A DNA stretch of 64,000 nucleotides, taken from Novipirellula herctigrandis (GTDB taxonomy: Bacteria; Planctomycetota; Planctomycetia; Pirellulales; Pirellulaceae). How positions within the stretch are numbered: position 1 is the stretch's first letter; every line of letters begins with the position of its first letter. Below, one piece after another: positions 52,576-63,700 of this stretch. The stretch is from positions 517,666 to 581,665 of the forward strand of contig SJPJ01000002.1 of the NCBI GenBank assembly GCA_007859835.1, in the 5' to 3' direction. A model generated the notes under the pieces. It had not been told where the DNA came from and searched no databases. It saw only the letters and a list, made by a program, of their open reading frames with translations. The translations under genes were made by a program, and so were the position numbers.

Positions 52576-54446
52576 GGCAATGGCTCCTCCTCGAATTCGA
52601 CCGGCTCACTTTCGATCACTTCCGACGCGGGTTCACTCAAATCACCAAACTGAAGCAGAATTCCCATCGCCTTTCGCAAATTCACCCATGACAGCGCATA
52701 GGAAACTTGCGCAGTTACAAAAGCACGTTCTTCGTCTGCAAGCCGTTCTTGGGCATCAAGCAAATCATCGATCAGTACGACGGCGGACTCATTCGGATCA
52801 GGCAACAATTCCCATCGCTGTTTCAAGTACGCAACCTCGCGATTTTGAGCATCAATCGATTGGTTTTTGACAAGCATTTCTTCGAACGCAGTTTGCGTCT
52901 CACGAGCGGCGATTTCGACTTCCGTAAAGGCAACCTCCGTCGCTTGTTTGAATTCGTACATCGCACGGCTCAATTCAAGCCGGTTGCGAGTCAGCCGGGC
53001 GCGGCTTGCACGATTCGCCACCGGCAATTCGAATAAAATGCCTGCGGCGTAACTGGGTGTTCCGCCGTTGAATTGGTTCTCAAACGCTTGCAACGAACTT
53101 CGATTGCCATCAAGACCAGCAACATAACTACTGAGGATCAAATCGAGCCGGGGCAAAACTTGATTCTTTGCCGCACCGACGCGCACCGACATCGATTGAA
53201 TACGGCGGATCGATTGATTGATGTCCGCGCGGTATTCGAGAGCCGTCAACACCGATTGACGAACCGATAAATCGACTGGCATCATGAATGGTTGGTCCTG
53301 CGGCGCGAGTTCCTGTAAATGGGCGTGCATCAAAACCGATGAACCCGTCAGCATTCGCAGACGCGATTGGGTATTCCGAATGCGTGACTCGGCACGAACT
53401 AAATCGCTACGGCGACTCGCAACCGCTGTACTGGCTCGCAGCACTTGACGTTGGTGCGAATCGATGCCACTTCGCGAAACAAGCACCAAATGCAATTCTT
53501 CCGCCGAGGCAAGTAGCCGGTTGCGTTGCAGCCACTCGGCGCGTGCTTGGTACAATTCCCAATACGCTTGTGCAACTTCGACCAAATGTCGTTCGAGGTT
53601 CGCACGAACCTCGCTACTGGTTTGTTTCACGTCGAGTTGTGCCAAGACGATCCGAGTTTGGTTAAACGCTCGGCCGCGATCTTTCATGAGCGGCTGAGTG
53701 AAGCTGAATTCTAGTCGCGTCGTCCCCTGTGGATTAGGAATCAAAAATGTTGAGTTGTTTTCTTGATAGCCCGCTCGCTGTGCCATTTCGAATTGGCCAC
53801 CTGCGCGGGTCTTAGTACGCATCCCAACGCCGCCAATCAGCGTTTCATCCTTGAATCGACTGGAACTGTCACCGGTGGTTAAAGCGCTTCCAACCGGATC
53901 ATTCGTATCGACGAATTTCGATTCAACAAAGCCGATCGAATCAAATTCAGCGTCCGCAATTGTGATTTCCGTACGTCGAATCTCGGGTTCCGTTAGGATC
54001 GACTGAACATAGGGTGACGAACTCAATGCAATCGTGATCAGAGTATGAATATCAATTGGTTGCGTTTGAGGTGCGAGTCCAAGTGAGGTGGACATCGATG
54101 GCTCCCACCACATCGGTGGGACTGCGACCATTTGGCTAAGATCCGAGGTCGTGCCTAGAACAGCATCAGGTAAATTAGCAGCTCGTTCGCGGTAAGAACC
54201 AAGCGAGACCGAGAAGTGGTTGTTCGTCCTTTCTTGTAATGCTTGGACACGACTATCGATCGGCTCGTGCATGGGGTACTGTGCCGCCCCAGTCCGCGCA
54301 GTGATTGCAACGACCCCTACAATAACGGCGATTGCGACGGCGCCTCCCAGCCGTTTCGCCTCAGTTAGCGCAGCCGCCACCCCACGCGGCATGTCGCAGC
54401 ATGCTCGTGAGTATTTGCTGCGATCATTGAGACGATTCGAGCACAT
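52572..54446 (-). CDS. TolC-family outer membrane efflux protein
   Basis: The 624-residue product has a signal-type hydrophobic segment (LGGAVAIAVIVGVVAITART) about 30 residues in, an N-terminal extension of about 130 residues, then the TolC/OEP domain. The domain shows VAQAYWELYQARAEWLQRNR, RLEFSFTQPLMKDRGRAFNQ and EVEIAARETQTAFEEMLVKN. The two OEP repeats are seen in the pairs of long helices. The frame opens to a GTG at 54509, but AGGGAAG 8 bases before ATG 54446 points to the latter. It is first in the operon tolC-secA-like-hlyD-hlyD-M50 and divergent from the giant surface protein gene. Confidence 0.88.
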   Translation of the reverse strand: MCSNRLNDRSKYSRACCDMPRGVAAALTEAKRLGGAVAIAVIVGVVAITARTGAAQYPMHEPIDSRVQALQERTNNHFSVSLGSYRERAANLPDAVLGTTSDLSQMVAVPPMWWEPSMSTSLGLAPQTQPIDIHTLITIALSSSPYVQSILTEPEIRRTEITIADAEFDSIGFVESKFVDTNDPVGSALTTGDSSSRFKDETLIGGVGMRTKTRAGGQFEMAQRAGYQENNSTFLIPNPQGTTRLEFSFTQPLMKDRGRAFNQTRIVLAQLDVKQTSSEVRANLERHLVEVAQAYWELYQARAEWLQRNRLLASAEELHLVLVSRSGIDSHQRQVLRASTAVASRRSDLVRAESRIRNTQSRLRMLTGSSVLMHAHLQELAPQDQPFMMPVDLSVRQSVLTALEYRADINQSIRRIQSMSVRVGAAKNQVLPRLDLILSSYVAGLDGNRSSLQAFENQFNGGTPSYAAGILFELPVANRASRARLTRNRLELSRAMYEFKQATEVAFTEVEIAARETQTAFEEMLVKNQSIDAQNREVAYLKQRWELLPDPNESAVVLIDDLLDAQERLADEERAFVTAQVSYALSWVNLRKAMGILLQFGDLSEPASEVIESEPVEFEEEPLP

Positions 54447-54784
54447 CCGTGTGTCTTCCCTGACTGAGGATTCCGAATAACTTGGCTTTCCGAATAAACG
54501 TGCAATCACATATATCAGTGAGAATCGGCAAAAACGGACATTGATGTGAAGACGCTTCAGGGGAAAATCTGCACAGTATTGAACACATGCGTCTTACAAC
54601 CTGCGTTGGCTACGCAACCGGAACCTCTTTCCTGTCTTACCTGAGCCTTCTGCTCGATCTCATCCAGCCGCCCTGCTAATGGTCAGGTAGGTTTCCGATG
54701 GATGATTCTGCGCGTTTATTTCCAAGCCCAACATCAAGCCGGAAAGCACAACGCACTTTACCCCCCCCCTCCCCAAGCTAACCC
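54447..54784. other. 338-bp divergent intergenic region of the export operon and giant surface protein
   Basis: This region must hold the promoters for the leftward operon and the rightward giant gene. I see no strong Shine-Dalgarno before the ATG at 54785; the C9 tract and a CCCC run occupy the place where it would be. An open frame at 54660-54917 on the minus strand is a shadow of the giant gene. No palindromic operator is convincing. Confidence 0.5.
54761..54769. repeat. Homopolymer C9 tract just before the giant gene start
   Basis: Nine C (54761-54769), then T and four more C, lie 15-23 bases upstream of the ATG at 54785. Homopolymers of this length in the 5' region of surface protein genes are typical of slipped-strand phase variation. 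Here a length change would alter the leader sequence or promoter spacing, not the reading frame. Confidence 0.85.
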
Positions 54785-57700
54785 ATGTCCCTTTGGCTCC
54801 GCGATCTATGGCAGCAAACGCTGTTGACTCTTGATGAAGCGGCAACTCGCATGCGTGCTTCAACAGGGCGTTTTCCAGGGAACCACCGCGCCCCGCATCC
54901 GACATCCCTTGCCTCACTGGAACCTAGGATTTTGTTCAGTGCAGCGCCGATCGACGTGGCCACAGTCAACGGGGGGGAAGATACAACCGCAATGGTCGCT
55001 GAATTGGAACCGGCGACGGCCAATGCCGTTGAATCGACGGAAACAGAGTCGCAGCATGCCCAATTAGCGATTCACCAAGCGAACGAGATTGTGATCATCG
55101 ATTCGCGCGTCTCGGACATCGAACAATTGCTCGGCGATCTAAATGAATCCGATCGAAATGTGGATGTGTATGTCTTGGATGCCGATCGCGACGGTGTCGA
55201 CCAAATCACAGAAATCCTCGGCTCTCGCACGGACGTCACTGCCATTCATTTGGTGACACATGCCGAAGACGGAGCGGTAAAACTTGGCAATACTTGGCTC
55301 GGCCAATCCAATCTGGATGGCTACGCCGGGCAAATCGCTTCCTGGCAATCCTCGCTTTCGAGCGATGCAGACATGTTGCTGTACGGATGCGATTTGGCAG
55401 CGAGCGAAGATGGTCGAACCCTGATTGAGTCGCTCAGCGCCCTGTCGGGTGCCGATGTTGCGGCCAGTGATGACGACACTGGGCATGTCGACTATCAAGG
55501 CGATTGGCTGCTTGAGTACACGACGGGTGATATCGAGTCGAGTATTGCCTTCTCAGAAAATCTACAGCAAACGTGGCATAACAAACTTGCAACGCTCACG
55601 ATCACCGTGGATACCTTCGACGATGTAGTCAACGGCGGTGATGCATTCACTTCGCTACGTGAGGCTGTGATCGCGGCCAACACTAACGTTGGCGATGATG
55701 TCACGATCGTGCTGCAAGCCGGGACGTACACACGACTGCTGAACACCACCGGCGAAGACGCAGCCGCAACGGGCGACTTGGACATTACTCGTGACGTCAA
55801 AATAGTGGGGGCCGGTGCTGGAGCGACGTTCATCGATGCGGGCTATAACGACCGCGTTTTCGAAGTCCACGGCGCACACCTAGTGATGTCGGATTTGACT
55901 GTTACTGCCGGGGTGATCGGTGACTACGGCGGTGGAATTCATGTTGCCGACGCAGCAGCAGAATTGACGCTTGACCATGTCGACGTGACCGACAATGGCG
56001 CGACCGAGGGAGCCGGGATCTACAACGCGGGCACAATGACGCTGACCGATGTCGAGATCTTTCAAAATGGTGGTACCGGATCAACCAACAGTGGTGGAGG
56101 GATCTTTAACGATGGAACCGCAACGCTTAATCGTGTGACCCTCACCGAAAATGGAGCTGGTCTCGGCGGCGCTATCTATAACGAAAACAGTTCCATTTCG
56201 ATGTCGCTGACCAATGTGACCATCAGCAATAACCAAGCCGTGACCAATGGAGGAGGCATTTACAACAAGAATAGCTCCCTCACCATCGTTAACTCGACGA
56301 TCACTCTGAACTCGGCGGATACCGGCGGTGGGATTTGGAGCACTGGCGGCCCCATTCCTGATCTACTCAATACGATCGTCGCTGGCAACACGGCAGGAAC
56401 CGCGAATCCAGATGTTCAAGGCGATTTTGTTAGTTCTGGTAATAACCTGATCGGCGACGTTGGTACGGCCACGGGTTTCGGCGGCAGCGATATCACAGGA
56501 CAATCGCCCTTATTGGCGGCCTTAGCTGACAACGGTGGATTCCCACGGACGCACGCGTTGCTCACCGGTAGCCCCGCTATCAACACGGGGGCCACGACGG
56601 GGGCTCCTGCGGTAGATCAACGAGGCATGACTCGCGATATTTCACCGGATATCGGGGCGTTTGAAGCCGCGAGTGCGACTTTTGTCGTGACCACGACCGC
56701 CGACAGTGGTGCCGGATCACTGCGACAGGCGATTATCGACGCCAATGCATCGACGGGTGCCGACATCATCACTTTTAGCATCGCTGGCACCGGCGTCCAT
56801 ATCATTACGCCGATTGGTGCTTTGCCAACGATTACTGAAAGAGTCACGATCGATGCAACCACCGACGATAGTTTCGCTGCCAATGGAAATCGACCCGCAA
56901 TCACACTTGACGGATCATCCAGTGGTGCGGCTAACGATGGATTCGTGCTCTCCGCTACGGCCGATGGCACCACCATCCGTGGTTTTGTCATCAGTGACTG
57001 GGATGGCGACGGCATCGAGATCCAAGCAGGCTCTGACAATAACACCATCGTTGGTAATTACATCGGACGGCTCAACAGCAGCGGTACTGATTCGGGCGCA
57101 GGGACGCAGAACACTGGAAATGGTGTACTCGTCTATGGTGCGAACAATACCATCGGTGGCTTAACGGAATCCGATCGCAATATCATTTCGGGGAACAATA
57201 GCAGTGGCGTTGTTCTCAGCGGTGGTTCGGCAACGGGGAATGCGATTGTTGGCAACTTCATCGGCGTCGACCTGGGTGGGCATACCGCTTTGGGAAACAC
57301 CAACAACGGCGTTGTGATCATGGCAGGTGCCGCGTCCAATACGATTGGCGGAAACACTGCGTCGGCCCGCAATATCATCAGCGGGAACAGCAACAACGGT
57401 ATCCGAATCCAAGATGCCGGATCCAACAACAACCTCGTCCAAATGAACTACATCGGCGTCGATGTCGAAGGCGACGATGCTGTCGGAAACAGTTTGGCGG
57501 GAGTCAACATCGGCGGTGCGGCATCCAGCAATACCATTGGCGGTGCAGGACTAGGGAATGTGGTTTCCGGAAACACCAATGGGATTCAACTTTGGGACGG
57601 CGGCACGACAGGCAACGTCATTGCAGGCAACTTCGTAGGTGTTGATGCTACCGCGACGACCACTATCGGGAACACATCACAGGGAATTCAAATTGGGGGC

Positions 57701-60700
57701 GGTGCCGCCGCTAACACGATCGGTGGTACGACGGTTGCCGAAGGAAATATCGTCGGTGGAAACGGCTTTGCCGGAGTTGAAATCACAAATGCCGGCAGCA
57801 ATGACAATATTGTTCAAGGCAACTTGATTGGTACGAATTCCGGTGGCATCCTTGATCTTGGAAACGACACGCACGGCATTCTTATCCAAAACGGTGCCAT
57901 TGATAACGCAATTGGCGGAGTCAATGCAGGCGAAGGGAACGTGATCGCATTTAGCGGTGAGGACGGCGTGAGAGTGCTTTCCTCCGCGACCGGCAATTCC
58001 ATTCTGGGAAACACCATATTTAGCAATGACGCACTGGGAATTGATATCGATTCCGATTCGGTGTCGGCAAATGACGTCGACGATGTAGACACGGGCACGA
58101 ATGACTTGATGAATTTCCCCGTCATCAAGGCAGTGGTTCAAAACGGTGCTGACTTGGGTATCGTTTTTGATGCCGATTTGGCGGCGGGAACGTACCGGAT
58201 TGAGTTCTTTGAGAATCCCGCTGGTGCCGACCCCTCAGGCTACGGGGAAGCTCAAGCGTTTCTGGGCGCAACAACCATTATCTCTGCTGGCGCAGCAGGA
58301 TCGCAATCCTATCGAGCCACACTCACCGGCGTGACTGCGACAGCAATCGCGGGTATCACAGCAACCACTACCGAAGATCGCGGCGGTGGGTTCTATGGCA
58401 GTACCTCGGAGTTTAGTGCTGCTCACGTGGCCAATCAAATAACGGTCACAACCACGGATGATACCCTCGATGGCGATACCACCAGCCTTGTTAGTCTGTT
58501 CGGAAGCCGAGGCGCCGACGGCGAAATTTCGCTACGTGAAGCAATGGAAGCGGCGAACAACACGGCCAATGCCGCAGCAGCAGATCAAATTCTCTTTGAC
58601 ATCGCCGGCACCGGACCACACGTTATCGAACTGGCTAACGCGCTTGGCCAGTTACCCACGATCACCGATGCTGTTGTCATTGATGCGACCAGCGAACCTG
58701 ATTACGCATCGACGCCCAACGTCGTGATTGACGGAAATCTATTATCGGGTTCTCTGGATGGAATCACCGTCACCTCCGGCGGCAGTACCATTAAAGGCTT
58801 TGCTGTTATCAACTTCGGCGGAGACGGCATTTTTCTTTCCGGAGGCGGCAGCAACACAATCCTAGGCAACTACATCGGCGTTGATGTCGATGGTACCGGT
58901 GCAGGAAATAGTAGCAATGGTTTGCAAATAACGAACTCTGCGAATAACCAGATCGGCGGAATCGGTGCCAATGAAGGCAACGTGATTGGCGACAACGGCG
59001 GGCTTCTTGGTGATGGAATTAATATCGTTGGAGCGGGCTCGATAGGAAACATCATTGTCAGCAACTATATCGGCACGGACCCCACCGGCATGATCGCCCG
59101 CGCAAATTCGACCCAAGGCATCTATATTGCCGGTGGTGCAACCAACACGATGATCGGTGGACCCACTGCGGCTCATGGCAACGTCATTTCCGGAAACCTC
59201 AATGACGGAATCGAGCTTTCTGGCAGTACTACGACTGGACACCAAATCTTCAATAACCTAATTGGAATCGCATCCGACGGTACGACTGTGCTGAGCAATG
59301 GTCAACACGGAGTCAATTTTGAAGATGCCCCCGATAACGTTATCGGTTCTGTTGGAAACGGAAACGTCATCAGCGGCCATGGATCCTTCGGGATTAACAT
59401 CGCCGGAGTCAACGCAACGGGCAACACGGTTCAGGGTAACTTCATCGGCACCGACGCTGCAGCAACACTCAATCTTGGAAACTCGAGCGGCGGAATTCGA
59501 TTCAATAACAAGAATGACACAGTCATCCCCTCCACCATTGGCAATCCGTCCGGCAATCTAATCGGTGGTGCGAATACAGGTGAAGGGAACGTCATCGCCT
59601 ACAACTTGGGTGATGGCATTGATGTTCGATTCGGTACTGGCAATGAACTGCGTGCAAACACCATCTACAGCAATACTGGTTTGGGGATTGATCTGGCAGC
59701 GAATGGAGTCACCGCAAACGACGTCGGTGACGCCGATACGGGAGTGAACAATCTGCAAAACACTCCCGTCCTAACGAGTGCCATTGTTACCGGAACCGAC
59801 CTGACTTTGACAGGGACGTTCAATAGCGCGTCCAGTTCGACCTATGAAGTTGACTTCTTTGCCAGCAGCACAGCGGATGCCAGTGGATCGGGCGAAGCCG
59901 AACGCTATCTTGGATCGGTTTCGATTGCAACGAACGTAAGTGGCGACGCGACAATCAGTGAATTCCTTAGTAACGCTTCGGTGGCGGCTGGTGAATTCAT
60001 CACGGCTACCGCCACCGATCAAAGCGGCAATACATCCGAATTTTCCGTCAATGCAGTAGCAACCGGTCCGATTTCAACACTTCTTGATCAGTTCAACGCG
60101 GTTGACTACGCAGGTAATGATGGTACCAAGGACTTCGATGGAAGTTGGCAAGAACTCGGTGAATCCGATGGAACCAATTCAGGCCGTATCCGTGTCGTTA
60201 GCAGTGACACGACCAATGCACTTCGTATTGGTGGCGACGAGGTTACACTTGATGGCCGGGGCGTCCAACGTGAAGCAAACCTCTCGGGTGCAAACGCGGC
60301 AACATTGACGTTTGACTATCGCCGTACCATGCTCGACGAATCAGGTGGCAGTGTATCGGTTGAAGTCTCAGGCAACGGTGGCAGCAGTTGGACGACACTG
60401 CAAACATACAATTTAAACACCACCGACGGCAGTTACACTAGCCAAAGCTTTGACATTTTGAGCTATGCCGCCGATGACACGATGATCCGTTTCATTGGTT
60501 CGGGTGAGGTCGAAAGCTATTTCTATGCAGACAACATTCAGATCGAGTATGACGGAACGGCGAGTGTCAATGCGGCGCCAACGTCAACGGGATTCGGTGA
60601 TATCGCGGTGCAGCAAGACGCGTCGTCAACGACGATCGATTTGTTTGCGACGTTTGCCGATGCCGAAGACCTTGACACCGCATTAACTTACTCCGTTACT

Positions 60701-63700
60701 AACAATTCGAATGCCACACTTGTATCGACATCGATCAATGCACCGGCCGGTCAGTTGATGCTGACCTACGGTGCGGGGGAAACGGGGCAAGCCAATATCA
60801 CGCTGCGAGCGGTCGACACCGGTGGCAAGTTCGTCGAATCGACCTTCCAGGTCACCGTGACTGCGGAGCTTGCAGACAAGAATGAAACTTTCGTCAACAC
60901 CGAGACCAACGATATCCAGGAAACCTCGGCGGAGGCTCGCGGAAGTGATCACGCGGTAGCCATCGCCAACAACGGCGATTACGTCGTCGTTTGGTCCAGT
61001 AAGGCTCAGGACACGTCCGGCTGGGGCGTTTACGGTCAGCGATTTGATAAGGATGGCTCAGCGCTGGGCGGTGAATTCCGAGTCACTCAAACCGACACCA
61101 ATGACGAGCAATGGGCCTCGGTTGCAATGAATTCGACGGGCGAATTTGTCGTTACCTGGACCGCGAACGGCCAAGATGGCTCCAGTCATGGCGTCTATGC
61201 CCGTGCCTATGATGCCACTGGCACTGCAGTGACCAATGAATTACTTGTCAATTCGACCACCAGCGGCGAACAAAAGAACTCGTCGATCGGAATGGATTCC
61301 CTCGGTAATTTCGTCGTCATGTGGCAAGGTGAAGGTATTGGTGACGCAAACGGCATTTTTGTTCGGCGATTTAACGCAGACGGCACTGCCAGGGATGCTG
61401 CGGAAGTGTTGGTCAATACGAGCACAGCGAGCATTCAGTATGACGCGGCAATCAGCGTTAATGCTCATGGCGATTTTGTGATCACCTGGGACGATCCCGG
61501 TGGTTTCCACTTCCGACGCTTCAGTAACGCTGGGATTCCTCAGGGCACTCAAACGAATGTCGACAGCAGCGTGAATGCAGGAAATGGATCGATTGCGTTA
61601 CACGATGATGGTTCCTTTGTCGCAGTTTGGCGAGACGGATTAACGACCAAAGATGTGCAAGCGAGACGCTATGACAATACCGGCACGCCAATCGGAGCCG
61701 AGTTCACCGTCAACTCGACGACCGCCAACAACCAGACGGCACCGTCGATCGACATGGATGCTAGTGGCAACTTTATTATCACGTGGGAAGGCGAAGGGCC
61801 AGGCGATGTTGATGGAATTTTTGGTCAAAAGTACGATAGCAATGGCGCTGCGATTGGCGGTGAGTTCCTGATCAATGGGACGACCAGTGGAACTCAGAAC
61901 CAAACCTCGGTTGCGATGCTTGACTCAGACAACTTTGTCGTCGTCTGGTCCGGCAACGGCACCGGCGACTCAGACGGCGTTTATGCAAAACAATTCGGAA
62001 CCGCTTCGGCGGTCAACACGGCCCCCAATGCCGACACGGGGGGCTCCTACACGATCAACGAAGGCGACTCGCTGAATCTTGACGCGAGTGGGTCAACCGA
62101 TTCGGACTTAGACACGTTGTCGTACGAATGGGATCTCAATGGTGATCTGTCTTACGATGTAACGACCGCGACACCCACTGTCAGTTGGGCGTCGCTTCAA
62201 AGCTATAACATTGACAACGAGGGCTCCTACACAATCGGGCTGCGCGTCAGCGATGGAAATGGTGGTATTGATCTCGCAACCACAACCGTTACCGTTAACA
62301 ACGTGGCGCCGAACGCGACTGATGACAACTATGCGGCCGATCTAAACACCGCCTTGGTGATCGGAAGTGGATCGGGACTGTTGGACAACGACACGGACCC
62401 AGTTGACACGCTGGTTGCCGAAGTCGTGACTGGGCCAAGCAACGGCGTGTTGACGCTTGATCCCTTGAGTCTGGGCACATACACGAATCTGACGAATGAT
62501 GTCGCAGTCGAGGGCCAACCAGTCTGGTCGCCCGACGGATCGAAGATTGCCTTCTTCAGTGGCGTCACCGGTGACCGGCAAATCTATGTGATGAATTCCG
62601 ATGGCAGCGGAGTCGCACAGCTGACCACTGATGCCGGAGTCAAAAGCCATCAACCGGCTTGGTCACCCGACAGTACGAAGTTGGCAGTGACGTCGGATCG
62701 TTACGTCAACGATGAGGTTGTCATCATCGATGCGAGCGACGGTACGGAGTTACTACGACTCACAAACGATGGTGGCGTCGATCACACTCCGGCTTGGTCG
62801 CCGGATGGAACAAAAATCGCCTTTGGTTCCAATCGCACGGGTGCGTATGAAATTTGGGTAACCAACTCCGACGGCAGCGGCATTCCCACTCAGTTGACAT
62901 TCGCGGGTGCTGTCGATCGGTCCGCAGAATGGTCCCCCGATGGATCGAAACTCGTGTTCCGAACATCACGTGACGGCAACCCTGATATCTACGTGATGGA
63001 TGCCGATGGCAGCAACCAAATTCAACTGACCTCGGATCTCGGGGCCGACATTCAGCCCGCTTGGTCCCCCGATGGTTCGCGGATTGCCTTTGTGTCGGAC
63101 CGCAACGGTAACAACGATGTGTTCGTGATGAACGCGGACGGCAGTAATCAGGTTTCTCTGGGAACCACGGCTGCGGTCGAGATTGAATTGTCTTGGTCGC
63201 CCGATGGAACTCAGCTTGTGATCTCTGCTGACGACGAAATACAAGTCGCCAACATCCAGTTTGACGGAACCTTTACTTACACCCCTGACACCGGATTTAC
63301 CGGCACCGATACTTTTGACTATGTGGCTAGTGACGGGGCTTCGGTCTCTGCGGCCGCTACAGCTACGGTCACAGTGACGGATCCGAACCAAGCTCCCACG
63401 GCCGATGCCGGGGGCACCTACACGATCAACGAAGGCGATTCATTGAGCCTCGTCGGTAGCGGTTCCAGTGATCCCGACGGCGATACGCTTAGTTATGCCT
63501 GGGACTTGGATAACGACGGCGATTTCGGTGACACTGACGAACCAACGACAGCGACACCGACGATCGACTGGGCCACGCTGCAAAACTTTCTGATCAATGA
63601 TGACGGCAGCTACACAATCGGCTTGCAAGTCAGGGATGGCAGAGGGGGTGTCGATACGACGACCGTGAATGTAACGGTCAACAACGTCGCGCCAACATTA

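Noticed and set aside
54660..54917. Leftward 85-residue frame at the start of the giant gene
   Set aside because: It is antisense to the LEPR-XLL region and has no features of its own.
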